Shown here piece by piece: positions 24,042-34,825 of a stretch of 64,000 nucleotides of DNA; position 1 is the first letter of the stretch, and the number at the start of each line of letters is the position of its first letter. The notes under the pieces are model-generated. The model was not told the DNA's origin. It searched no databases and worked only from the letters and a program-made list of their open reading frames with translations. The DNA comes from Porodaedalea pini (Eukaryota > Basidiomycota > Agaricomycetes > Hymenochaetales > Hymenochaetaceae). The DNA lies in contig NBAY01000112.1 of NCBI GenBank assembly GCA_002794775.1, forward strand, positions 1-64,000, in the 5' to 3' direction. The translations under genes and the position numbers were made by a program.

Positions 24042-26430
24042 ATTGTTCTGGTCGTCGAGGTCTTCTGTAGTGCGGTGTTGGCGATGGAATTTCAGAGCAG
24101 CTTCCTATATGGAGGCAAGTCTTTCCATCGTTTTATAGGCTGGTCGACGCCTTGTTGGCTGACGAGTCCGACTCAGAATTATAAAAGAGGCTGAGGCTGA
24201 GACACGATATTCCATCTCTCGCTTGAGAATAGTGAAAGCAGTGCATCTGTCCTGGAGTGCAAGGCTTAAAGTCACGGTTTTGAGAGATATGCCGTGTTTG
24301 ACGCTGATAGCGATGGTTGAAAAGGACAAGGATCTTTCTGGTCGGAAGAGCTGCACGATCACGGGATCACAACGCGTCGGCGCGTCCCTCATTATTTCTC
24401 ACGATATCAAGTGAAGGCGATTTACACAGGCAGATTGCTTGTCCTGAAAGTTCTGCATGTTCTCTACTGTGTTGAAAGCCTTCACTTATGAGCCAATCAA
24501 TTTCTCAGTGTGCGTCACTACTATCTTACTCGCGTAAAAACGTCATCAGCAAAGAATGATGCGAGCACTTCCTTTCATGAGTGATGCAGTCGGTGAAAAA
24601 TTTGAGATAAATTTGACAACTTTGCACATCTGCAAGAATATTCCTTCTGTACAGTTTCTGATGGACCTTGGGTTTTCATGTTGTCCGATTTTATTTTTTT
24701 TATTTTTTATTCTTTGCCATGGATTCTGATTGACCGGAAGGGCTGTGATCTCACTCTATTTGTTTCTAACGTAATGGGCCAGGTGCATCACACAAGCTAA
24801 ATGGCGACATCAGCTCTTTGTAGGACAAACTGTCTGTTTTCCTGCACTCAGCACCCGCCTTCCTTACAATCGAATGGAGTCCAAATCGGATTTGTAAGTC
24901 AGAGGCAATACCTTTTCATGTTCTCGATGACCAAGAAAAGTACTCGAGACGTGGAGATCGAGTCTCTTGTGAGCTAACGGTGAAGATTTCCGGACCATAC
25001 TTTCATTCGAAGGGAACGCTGGTGCACGAATTGAAATGACGAGCGTGCTCGTGAAACTGCGTACCTGCGCCTGTTCCGCTTCCTAGATGAATGCATAATG
25101 TCAAGATTTATGAGTTGACTTCAGAGCAAATCTTCAACCCGTCTTAACAGCGAACTCTGAATTTCTGAGTCTCCTTGACTGCTTCACTATAAAGTGAGCA
25201 CGTTATGCCCGTGCTTCTTCTGCATATGATCCCGTGAATTCACGTTTGGATCTGCTTTCCTTATGTCGCCGGTGGGAAGTGGCAAACCTTAAAGTAAGCG
25301 GTGATTGGGGTCTAACTACCTCCCCACACGGAAGTTGATCGGCTCTAGACTCAAAACGGAGCCGTTAGCCGTGCCTTGAAATGCCATTTTCAGCATCGAC
25401 GGAACCATTTCTTGCTGCCTTTCTATTCTACAGTTAAACCTATGAAATACTTATCTGTTTGGATCGACTACGATTCGTAGGCCCTTTTTACGAGTTTTTA
25501 CCTTGCTTTTGAGAGGCGGAATAAATGCCCCGCTTTGCTGGCCTTGCGGCAATCGAAGTGGAAAATGGAAATTCCTTTCCTCGGAAATGAAATCACCGAT
25601 CCGGTGCTACATATCCTCACCGATCTGAATAAAATGTTCAGTTATTCACTATATGCCAATCTTTTCTCTTGTACGACAAGCGGCTCGAGCTCAAGTATCC
25701 AAGTTTTTTTCAACTCGCAACGTGAAGTAATCACTTGAACTTGAGAGTATATAGAATGTCGCTATTCAATACCCACGATCCTCTTGCCGAGTGTGTCGCA
25801 CAGTATAGGGGGCAAGATATTAAGAGGAATCTCGTGATTTGTTTTAGAGCTTGTCCCTGTGAGGGAACAACTACAAATTACAAAGCTCACTTCGCTTGTC
25901 GTCCAGATAAGCTTGCTCAAAGCACCCTGTTTTTACGCTTTCGACCTCCGACCGCTCCATGTTAGACCCCTAGGGTTGTCGATTGAATTGAATGTAGCCG
26001 CTAAATAGCACAGTACCATAGCTTAACGCCGGAAATGAACCGCCGGTTGGGTGTTGCATCAAGCTGGACAGGATAGTAAGCTAAGGACATTGATACCCCT
26101 TCACCTATTCACAACAAAAATGATTAGAATACGATAACACATGAAAGATCTACACGCAGTTTTGTCCTAGTGAAGAACGCAAGAAGCACAGAGAAGGAAA
26201 GTGGACTTGAGACAGGGGGAGAAGAAAATAGACTCCGATCGGGTGCGTTTAGGGTAGTTCTTCTCCCCGTTCACTGGATGCCAGTAATTGTGACACGACG
26301 TGGCCCCGGCATTTCGGTGCCTGAGTAGAAGATAGACGCTGTAAGACATCAAGGCTCAGAGCCAAAGGGAAAACAGAGCTGAAAAAGGTCAAATTCGCGT
26401 TTATGCCCATATCGACACCCTTTTACTACT
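23715..26430. repeat. Outer inverted segmental duplication, left copy
   Basis: This block is the reverse complement of 61,290-64,000. Paired positions sum to about 87,715 at the gene end and about 87,723 near the inner end, so only small indels separate them. It covers the 5' part of the membrane-protein gene and its upstream region. Similarity is clear but imperfect, with substitutions and small indels; one example is about 15 bases near 24,330 missing from the other copy. It is therefore much older than the 28-43 kb palindrome. The inner edge fades out near 26,430. The true outer edge is unknown because the right copy runs off the window. Confidence 0.78.
24042..26430. other. Non-coding upstream part of the duplicated block
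   Basis: No convincing gene. Short frames here (for example 25,535-25,738 and 26,167-26,352) have diverged counterparts in the right copy but no recognisable domains. The 5' flank of the membrane-protein gene occupies the left end. A TGTTAGACCCC string at about 25,962 resembles an LTR start, but no matching end was found. Confidence 0.4.
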
Positions 26431-26776
26431 CCGGCCTACTTATGCGTCTGAGAATCCTCCAGGTCTTCCTTAGCTAGCCACATCGAAGGTTTATGGCAGC
26501 TCTAAAGCCCCATGGTATCACTGCGTCGATTTAGAGCTGTAAACCGAGATAATCTATCGGTGACAACTCCTGGACAGTGAGATGCTCACCTAGAAAGCAA
26601 AGGCATTAACCTTCCGACTGCATCATAGTCGCAAATCTCGATATAATCTATCCTTTCCCTATCCCCCAACTGACAAATCTTCTCTAATACAGCAGTGAGA
26701 AGCAATTCTCATACGGATATCAGGGTAAATTCGCCCAGGAAAGAGAGCAACTAACGGAATAATTTTTGTGATACAT

Positions 26777-27790
26777 TTAGAACAATACGCTCGTGGATAA
26801 GTGCAGCGGTCTTGTAGACAAAGCTCGCATCGCTAATTTCATATACGGGTCGGATTCGCTGTACTTCATCTTTTGCGAACGCGTGACATTTTCAGCGGCA
26901 CTATGGAGTGTGGAGATAGCGCCGATGTCGTTTAGCAGTCTCCTGGCGAAGCGATACCTAAATACCGCTTCGATCATGTTTACCAGACCTCTGAGACGCT
27001 GCTCAATTGGATGAGACCTGGGCTAGAAGCTCAGCATATCCGTCTTGGAAGAGCGAGCACTACGTCTCTCACCCTGTTGCGCAGTGTATTTAGAGAACGA
27101 GCAGCTTTGGCTTGTCTAATCAGTAATAGTCATTGGCCTGAAGTCGATGCGTTACACAAGACGATCACAAGCGCGATAAACCGGTCAAAGGTAAACTGTT
27201 CAAGTGCCAGTAAGCCAGAGTACTTTCCAGAAATACATACATGTATGGTGGGGCTGTGGACGACCTTGACAAATCAATATACTATGTCCAACATAAACTT
27301 CTAAGGTGAAAAAAAAACTGCTTTTAGACGTACTCAAGATAAGAGCTCAGTCGTAGAGCAAGTCCTGTTCCGACGATTTCCGGGATCCACGAAATATTCT
27401 GGAAGAAACGCCGTAAAAAACTTAAAGTTCATCATCATCGAGGGCGAACCGTGCTGTCCCCACGAGGGCTCGGAGTTTCCCGGATTCATAGCCTCCAAGT
27501 TGGTTGAAGGGAGGATAGCCCCGGTATCTAGTTGCATGAAGACGTCACAGACTGAATAGTATATCAAGCTCAAATCAACTAGCTCCTGCAGAGATCCGAT
27601 TTGTAATGTAGACAACTGACTCCTTCAATGAGAAAGATATGAGCAAAGGTAAACGCGGAGACTGGATAGAAATACTACCTGCAACACAATGTCGACCATA
27701 TCTTTCCATGAACGTTCTAGCACCCTTTGGTCAGCACCTCCAAGGTCATCAATGCCGGTGAAGCAGTGTCGGCATGGTTAGATTTCGTTG
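26777..27790 (-). pseudogene. Degraded unrecognised gene
   Basis: The minus strand carries exon-like pieces. One is at about 27,665-27,765 (ending KDMVDIVLQ before a donor), joined through an acceptor at about 27,620 to a 95-residue stretch containing SLQELVDLSLIYYSVCDVF and MMMNFKFFTAFLPEYFVDPG and ending at 27,334. After stops and frame changes there is a helical stretch at 26,777-27,000 (FRYRFARRLLNDIGAISTLH). A stop codon lies just upstream of the first piece. I cannot assign a family. It may be the remains of one gene, or one small gene plus noise. Confidence 0.3.
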
Positions 27791-27799
27791 TCGCGTCGG

Positions 27800-28493
27800 C
27801 CTGAAGAGTTCCGCATACCCCAAGCAGGCAGATTTCGTATGCGCTCCATAATTCTATAGCGTTACTCTAGCTGGCGGGTACTATTCTGATCAACAAACAT
27901 CGCCGTCGGTGTGTTCACGGGATTAATATTTAGTCGAAGGCCCCAATGAGAACCAGTGGCTTATTACACCCCGTTGGCGCATAAGGAGTTGATGAGCAAA
28001 GCAATTGCATGTTGGGTAGTGTTGTTCGGAGTACTCGTTACAGTAGCTTTGTGGTGCCTGCGCAGGCTTCGCCGTGTGTGAAATGTATGTATACTGCCCA
28101 TCAGCATGTGGGCAGCCTGGGTATCAAGCCTTGATGCAGACGCCGGGATCCCCTCGAATTAGTGCCTAAAAGAGAAACTACGTTCATAGGTGTAAGTAGA
28201 TATATGTAATGCTTAGCCTGGAAGAAGGATCAGGGAATTTAGGGATGATATCGCTGTCCTTTGGTCTTTGTTTCGAGTTCACCTGTTGACTTTATAAAAC
28301 GGGTGTTCTTTGGTGGGAAAAATACCGAAAGTATTCCTTTCGCGAGCGCAATAGTACTGGATTTTATATAATTCAAGAAGACGACGGAGGAGGAAGCAGC
28401 CAGTACCGTCGCCAAAGCTTGACTTTAAAGGAAGCAAGTGTCGATTAGTATGACATAATCGAAATTTCCACTTTGGAGCGTTGACGCGGTTCG
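27800..28493. other. Left flank of the palindrome, no gene seen
   Basis: About 700 bases without a supported open frame. The palindrome starts abruptly at 28,494. I compared the adjoining bases (GCGGTTCG on the left, CTTGCTGA on the right) and found no target-site duplication. Confidence 0.45.
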
Positions 28494-28560
28494 CACTTCA
28501 GGCTACCCCTAAAAGTAGACCTATTAGGCTAATTCTTACACACAGATAATTAGCCTATTA
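28494..28560. repeat. Palindrome terminus with internal hairpin (left)
   Basis: After CACTTCAGGCTACCCC, the terminal 67 bases contain a stem of AGGCTAATT pairing with AATTAGCCT around a 13-base loop, extended by CCTATTAGG-type pairing and by CCCCTA/TAGGGG further out. The same sequence forms the right end at 43,107-43,173. CACT-type ends and structured subterminal DNA recall CACTA-like DNA transposons, but no 3-base target duplication is seen. Confidence 0.6.
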
Positions 28561-28845
28561 GGGGTCAGGTTTGGGCGTGCCCAATTTCCTGGGTGTGCCC
28601 AGTGGGTGTGAGCTGGGTATACCCAATTGTTATTACTGTGGGAAAATTGGGCCTACCCAGCTTCTAGGGCACTCCCAACTGGGCCTCCCCAATGTTCCTA
28701 GGTGGGCATGTCCAATTTTCTGGGTGTGCCCATATGGGCATGCCCAATTTTTTGGGTGTACCCAGGTGGGTATGCCCTGGGAGTACCCAGATATGTCACT
28801 GTCACTGACTGTCTGGGGGACTTTTGGGCACACCCAGAAAATCAT
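28561..28845. repeat. Cluster of TGGGNNNNCCCA dodecamers (left arm)
   Basis: About ten copies or near-copies of the palindromic 12-mer TGGGNNNNCCCA (for example TGGGCGTGCCCA, TGGGTGTGCCCA, TGGGTATACCCA), separated by short AT-rich spacers such as ATTTTC. Placement just inside the element end suits subterminal binding sites for a dimeric protein. The open frames across it are by-products of the repeat. Confidence 0.7.
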
Positions 28846-29954
28846 CCCTCCCTCCCCTTTTATTTTTTTATTTTCTTCTTCAGCTGTATACTTCTAATGG
28901 CTTCATAGATGCATATATAAATATAGGTTACATGCTGAATGTGCATCTGCTATTTTAAGTTCTGTATATAGCTTGTAGACATTATAAAGAATGAAAGTCG
29001 ATTATATTGACATCTGAGCTTGCTATTGCAGACTACCCATTGTCAAGTGCAAATAGCAAGTTGTTTGATTAAGCTTTGAGCTCAGTTTTGAATGTATCTT
29101 GACCTCAATCAAGCTCAAATTTTATTTATTTAATTTGGGACTTCATTCTACTTCAAAGTTCAAATCTCAATTCTATTGCTAGACTTTTCTTCTCTCTTAG
29201 GTCATAACAATCAAGCTAGAACCTCATGGTTGATTCTTGAGCTCTACATTCATTCTCAAATTGAGCAGCTTCTGTAAGCCCACCAGAGCATTTTTACCAC
29301 ATCTAACTCAACATCAACTGGCTGGACATCATGTCATGACTCTGAGGTACTGAGCTGCTGATATTCTAAGATGCACAAACTCCAGAAGGCCACCATACAG
29401 CCATACTATGACTGCACTGAGTCTGAGCCTGAAACTTGATGGCAGTGTAGCCTCTGGACATTTAGAGCATAGCACATTATATTCTATTTATATTCTTTTC
29501 ATATTCCCTTCACTCCCCAACCCATCCAAAGCTAATATGAACTCATTCAAAGCTCATATGCACTTGCACTGAGCCAAGTGATCCTTTGGCAGACATATAC
29601 CAAAGATTTACACATTCTAAGAGTAATTCTCAACAGATTCCTTTCAGACTGGTACTATATAGTTCATATTATATAATCTTTTCTGATGCCTTTGTTGCCT
29701 CAGTCTCTCTGACAGCAATAAATATTGTTTTGTCCTGTCTGTCTTGTGGGCTCAAGTGTTGGCACTATCTAGGTGCCTTCTATATAGGATCAATTTATTA
29801 CTGCAAAGAGAAATAAGATTAGATACTACTGAGATGAAAAGGAGAGCCTGACTGAGAGAGCCTAGATGTCTTAGGTATATACAAAGATTTGGAAGTGTCC
29901 AGTTAGATGTGCCTAAAACATTTGAGAGTGTCTAGCTAGGTATTCCCAGATACA
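28846..29954. other. AT-rich non-coding DNA of the left arm
   Basis: AT-rich, with no gene recognised. A 76-codon frame at 29,586-29,816 has hydrophobic content and its mirror in the right arm (41,851-42,081), but no known domain. It may be a relic of a transposon gene or chance. Confidence 0.4.
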
Positions 29955-30366
29955 TTGGGTATGCCCAGTTGGGCTCTCCCAATTATTTGGGCACACCCAG
30001 TTGGGCACTCCCAACCATCTGGGTATGCCCAGTTGGGCACTCCCAATTATTTGGGTACGCCCAGTTGGGCACTCCTAATTATTTGGGTATGCCCAGTTGG
30101 GCACTCCCAATTATTTGGGTACGCCCAGTTGGGCACTCCTAATTATTTAGGTATGCCCAGTTGGGCACTCCCAATTATTTGGGTACGCCCAGTTGGGCAC
30201 TCCTAATTATTTGGGTATGCCCAGTTGGGCACTCCCAACCATCTGGGTACGCCCAGTTGGGCACTCCTAATTATTTGGGTATGCCCAGTTGGGCACTCCC
30301 AACCATCTGGGTACACCCAGTTGGGCACTCCCAACTATTTGGGAATACCCAGTTGGGTGTGCCTAG
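29955..30366. repeat. 32-base minisatellite, about 13 units (left arm)
   Basis: Units of 32 bases each contain two overlapping palindromic cores, TGGGTATGCCCA and TTGGGCACTCCCAA, spaced about 16 bases apart and separated by ATTATT or CCATC-type linkers. Units vary mainly at single bases. The mirror array in the right arm is slightly longer and contains altered linkers. Confidence 0.85.
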
Positions 30367-30661
30367 CTACTTATTATCTTTTTTAATTCCTGCCTAAGAT
30401 TTTTTTTTCTTTTTCTGAGAAGTAAAAACTGTTATGTCATGAAAATCAAATGGGTCTAGAATAGAAGTCTTGAATATTCTATGGAGAATTTCTCAATCAT
30501 TTTATTCTAGGCTCTGAATCTTAGCTGCCTTGCTCTGAAGACCAATCAACACACTGCAAGCCACTGCAGGTCAGATGACAATGTTGTTTGATGTGAAAGC
30601 AAAAGAAAGTAATGTTTGCTGTGCACTGAACACTGCATGTTGGTGAGCTACAATGACCATA

Positions 30662-31745
30662 CTAGAACATGCTCCAAGGGTCAGCAGCATCATACTGATC
30701 ATGTTGGTACAGAGCATAGCTTGGGGAGTTGAACTGATCCACCAGGAAAATGAGTGAGTTCATGGTAGCAGTGTACTTGTTGGGGCCATGGTCACTGTAG
30801 TTGAAAAGCAAAGTAGCACCCTGAATGTACATGTGCAAAAAACCACTGAGGTTCAAGTTTGGGTTGTTACTGAACATGCCGAACTCCGAACCAGTTGCCG
30901 ACACAAGCAAAGAGGTCATCTCAGACTAGCCAGTCATTCCAAAGTACCAATAGTTTTTTAGTTTGCTGTCTCCACCCACAAACCATCATCTGAGACAGCA
31001 AAGCAGTTCTCCTTCGCATTTGCAACAGTAAGAGGAAGAAGCTGCACCATGTTTCCAGTCATGTCATCACCAAGGATGGTGAGAGATGCCAAAGTGAGAC
31101 CGCCATTGCAAACACAGTTCCAGTTACCCTTAATATCGGCATCTGACCACCAGCCATTCGTGCCCTGCGCCAGAGCAGCAATGCCAAGGGACAGACCATA
31201 CTGGTTCAAAGTGGACCGGATCATCTCCTTCTTGTCATCAGCCCACATGTCGTAAAGCTAGTTATAAGCAATACCAAAAGCAGCGGACATTTCAGCAGTG
31301 TCAAGAAAATGAGCAGGACTCCACCTGTCAACAGCGGGATCCCATGAGGTCGAGCCATTGCCAGCAGCATTCTGCAAGTATAACATATCAGCATGTATGA
31401 GGATGCAAATTATATAATGAGCCAAACCTGGAGCTCTAGCCAGGTACAGTCAACTCACAATGAATCGTTCGTCATGCGGTAGACATACGCAAAGGCCTTA
31501 TGCACTCTTTGACTTGACGGCAGGCATCAAGGATACCACTGGCGCCATCCATGAAATACGGGACAGGGTCCATGGCCTTCCAATCAGAGGCATTGCCAAA
31601 GATCGTCTGGTTCCAGCCGCTGAAGTAAGGGTCGTGCACAATAAGGTTAGGCAGCACTTCCCACTTGAAAGCCGGCTCAATGAGACGCAGCTAAAGCGAA
31701 AGTAGCGCGTCTTCCTCACAGTCTGGACCTGGTTCTTCTGCATGG
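30662..31745 (-). pseudogene. Heparinase II/III-like lyase fragment (left arm)
   Basis: The minus strand carries exon pieces of a fungal heparinase II/III-like protein (alpha/alpha-toroid polysaccharide lyase). Visible segments in order are DPVPYFMDGASGILDACRQV, FAYVYRMTNDS, then after an intron NAAGNGSTSW, AHFLDTAEMSAAFGIAY, GWWSDADIKGNWNCVCNGG, and NYWYFGMTG reached after a frame change. Stops replace expected Trp codons after MTNDSL (31,455-31,457) and after GIAYN (31,258-31,260); another stop follows GMTG. A one-base frameshift lies near the CRQVKE segment. The fragment lacks both ends of the family. The same lesions are present in the right arm, so decay came before duplication. Confidence 0.65.
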
Positions 31746-31819
31746 TGATGGTGATGTCGATGTGACGCTCTGGGATAGATGCACGGCCGCATCATCTGGC
31801 AGCGTCGCAGCACATCTAA

Positions 31820-33137
31820 GTGCCCTGTTTGCCATGCCTGCCTTCGTCCTCACATGACCAAACTCCGGGCTTGCGCCTGCATCTGACAAGGGTGGACTCG
31901 GGAAGTGCATCGCGTTGTGCACCGCAGAAACCGGAGACGATCCAAATGCGCTCGCACCCTAGCTTTTCATGTGTTGCATGCCGCGTGACTGCTCTTCCTG
32001 CGGCGGCGTAGTACTCTTGCCGACCCAGAGACGTGGTCCTAGGGCATCGCCCAGTGCGCGTTCGCGGCGTCCAACCACATGTGATGGGACCGGAGAGATT
32101 CGCCCATGTTTGATTCGAATAGCATCGATCCTGTAACGATTTCGATACGAGAGTGAGTGCGGCGACGAAAGTGCGCCGCGGGCGAAGAAGCGGCAATGAC
32201 AGAGTGACAGCGGTGTGAGCGGTTTTGCAAGGATCTTACGACGCTTGTCGTTAGACTGCCTTTGAGTCTGCATCTGCTGAGTGGATGGAAGCGAAGCGTC
32301 CATCTGGTAGACTGTCGGCACGCGCGATCTGTCGGAGGGGTCCATTGACGTCAGCTCTGTCAGAAGACCGCAGGGGTTGGACGTGTCCGAAGAGGTATTC
32401 GCCTTTGACGAGAGAGACACCTCGCCTTCCCTCTTATCCAACTCCGGCTCGACCCGTCACCTTCCCCCGCACCGCCCCGATGTAGCAGAGCGCCGACTGC
32501 AGGACGCTACGTCTCGTGCGTGAACGGCGAGGCGAGTGCGATGCAACGCGTATGCGACGAAGTGCGCAAGCGTATTCGGTATCACTGGTGCCCCTCTTGA
32601 TCCTGCCATTGCGGTAGCGGGGGGCACGCAAGACGACTGCGGTCGAGGACGATGTGGAAGAGGTGGAGGACGACGGAGGAAGGATCTCGGGGCAGTTGAA
32701 GGTATGGCTGACGAAGCGCGCACAGAGCTTGCTGGTGTCTTCGTGCCCGTAGTAAGTGGCGACTGCCGGTGGGGGTACTGCCGGCGCGGGGTGGTGCGAG
32801 TGGTGTGCGCGCGGGACTGCCGATGACTGTTTTTTTGTCGAACGTTTTCGGCGCGGTCGGAGGAAAAAAAAACGCGATAGAGAAAAAGACACCGATCAAC
32901 AGCCGCTCATCACTCAAGTATCAGAGATCGGGGGGAAAGAGGGGGGACGCTTACAGAACTCGAGGTAGATGCTGCGGCAGCAGCGGACACAGAAGACGAT
33001 TTCGCAGGTGGAGGCGGGGCGTACGTCGCGCGGTGAACGCGCCGGAAGGGCGAGTGGTTCGAGCTGGCACTCGATGATGATATCGAATGCTGATGCGGAT
33101 GGGGGTGGGGATGGCGCGGGGCGTGGACGGTGGCCAT
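31820..33137 (-). pseudogene. PCL/Pho80-type cyclin fragment (left arm)
   Basis: The minus strand reads MATVHAPRHPHPHPHQHSIS at 33,137, a Ser/Pro/His-rich leader, then after an intron YYGHEDTSKLCARFVSHTF, then in a shifted frame TLAHFVAYALHRTRLAVH and, further on, FVAALTLVSKSLQDRCYSNQ with TWANLSG. These are successive parts of the cyclin box of fungal Pho80/PCL-like cyclins, which activate Pho85-type kinases. Frameshifts and stops separate the parts and the C-terminal cyclin helices are degraded. About 300 bases upstream (33,138-33,434) look like the original 5' flank. It lies head to tail with the eS6 fragment. Confidence 0.68.
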
Positions 33138-33434
33138 ATTCGCTGCGGCGGGCTCTCTGGCTCTGGGCGTTGACGAGCGCCTGTGAGCGTCAAAGGACAG
33201 GTGGAGTTGATGCGTGAGAAGAGGTCGCTACGAATGTTTTGATTGGAACGAGATCCTTCTCGGACACAACGGTTGCGTCGCGTTCGCCGAAGTGCGCAGT
33301 GAGAAAGGCAGATGAGAAAACGGCTGACGTCGATGTTGAGGCGTGTGGAACATTGGCGGGGGCAGAAGGAAGAGGTGAGGAATGCGTCCCAGGTGAACAG
33401 GGCGAGGGAAGTTGAACCGCTCGACGGTTTCGGT

Positions 33435-33700
33435 AGATGTCGCCAGTCCCTCCCTGCCTGACAATGACGAGAGAGAGGACAGCGACGTTGCGACCGATGA
33501 TGCAGCCACGGGCCGGCTTGCACTTTCTCACCAGTGCGGCAGAGACGGTAGCAAGAGTGACCAGCAGAAAGGAGAAGGCGAGCAGTTAGGAATGAGTACA
33601 CCCTGCTTCATCGGGAAGTCCTGCTCATCGTTTCCGCCAGAGACGCGGAAGACGTGGCCATTGAACTCATCACCGAGCAAGTCGCTGGGGACACCTGGGA
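33435..33700 (-). pseudogene. Ribosomal protein eS6 (RPS6) internal fragment (left arm)
   Basis: Read on the minus strand, three frames in succession give [20 protein letters not shown] then [30 protein letters not shown], and [19 protein letters not shown]. They line up with the central part of eukaryotic small-subunit protein eS6 ([36 protein letters not shown] and RGCIVGPDLAVL in the family). Two small frameshifts and the missing N- and C-terminal parts make it non-functional. It abuts the HSP90 fragment within about 35 bases, in the opposite orientation. Confidence 0.75.
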
Positions 33701-33732
33701 CATCTTCTTGCCGTGGAAAATGCGGTAACGAC

Positions 33733-34825
33733 CACCTCGCTATGAAGCACTTCTCGGTAGAAGGTCAGCTCGAATTCAAGGCTATTCTCTACATTCCGAA
33801 GCGGTGAGTCTCCTTGATGACCTTGCTATGAACCTGTTTCTGACGTCTCTTTTAGCGCACCGTTCGACCTCTTCGAGTCCAAGAAGAAGCGTAACAACAT
33901 TAAGCTCTACGTCCGCCCCGTCTTCATTATGGACGACTGCGAGGATCTCATCCCCGAGTACCTTAACTTCGTCAAGGGTATCGTCGACTCTGAGGATCTC
34001 CCGCTCAACATCTCGCGTGAGACGCTCCAGCAGAACAAGATTCTCAAGGTCATCCGCAAGAACATCGTGAAGAAGTGCCTCGACCTCATCCAGGAGATCT
34101 CGGAGGACAAGGACAACTTCAAGAAGTTCTACGAGGCGTTCGGCAAGAACCTCAAGCTTGGTATCCACGAGGATGCGCGGAACCGCAGCAAGCTCGCCGA
34201 GTTCCTCCGCTTCTACTCGACAAAGTCGACCGAGGAGCAGGTCTCGCTGAAAAAGGGTACGTGTTCAAGCGGCGGCCCTGTTCCGTTATTTGGTTGCTGA
34301 CAGCTTACCGCAGACTACATCACGCGGATGCCTGAGATTCAGAAGTCCATCTACTACCTCACTGGCGAGTCGCTCAATGCCGTCAAGGACTCTCCCTTCC
34401 TTGAGGCTCTCAAGAAGAAGGGCTTCGAGGTACTCCTGCTTGTTGACCCGATCGACGAGTACGCCGTCACTCAGCTCAAGGAGTTCGACGGTCACAAGCT
34501 CGTGTGCGTGTCGAAGGAGGGTCTGGAGCTCGAGGAGACCGAAGAGGAGAAGAAGGAGCGCGAGAGTGAGGCCTCGCAGTTCGAGGAGCTCTGCAAGGTC
34601 GTCAAGGATGCGCTCGGCGATAAGGTCGAGAAGGTCGTCATCTCGAACCGCGTCACCGACTCACCATGTGTGCTCGTCACCGGCCAGTTCGGCTGGTCCG
34701 CAAATATGGAGCGCATCATGAAGGCGCAGGCGCTTCGCGACTCGTCAATGTCATCGTACATGGCGTCGAAGAAGACGCTTGAGCTTAACCCGCACAACAC
34801 GATCATCAAGGTCCTTCGATGTTGA
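33733..34825 (+). pseudogene. HSP90 middle and C-terminal fragment, frame intact (left arm)
   Basis: Starts inside the gene at [20 protein letters not shown] and runs through [67 protein letters not shown] and [20 protein letters not shown] to [10 protein letters not shown], then a stop. Two introns (33,804-33,855 and 34,257-34,313) are retained with good GT-AG signals and the exons join in frame. The N-terminal ATPase domain, the end of the dimerisation domain and the MEEVD tail are missing. The open frame and high GC content show that it is a recent genomic (not cDNA) piece of a strongly expressed host gene. It has no start codon of its own in a sensible place. Confidence 0.85.

Noticed and set aside
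25961..26100. TGTTAGACCCC as the start of an LTR
   Set aside because: No matching TAACA-type end, primer-binding site or second LTR was found, and the string also occurs in the duplicated block as ordinary homologous sequence.
29955..30397. Open frames rich in GHSQ / MPSW repeats in the minisatellite
   Set aside because: The repeat unit is open in several frames on both arms; the repeated peptide simply reflects the 32-base units (about three units per 32 residues).
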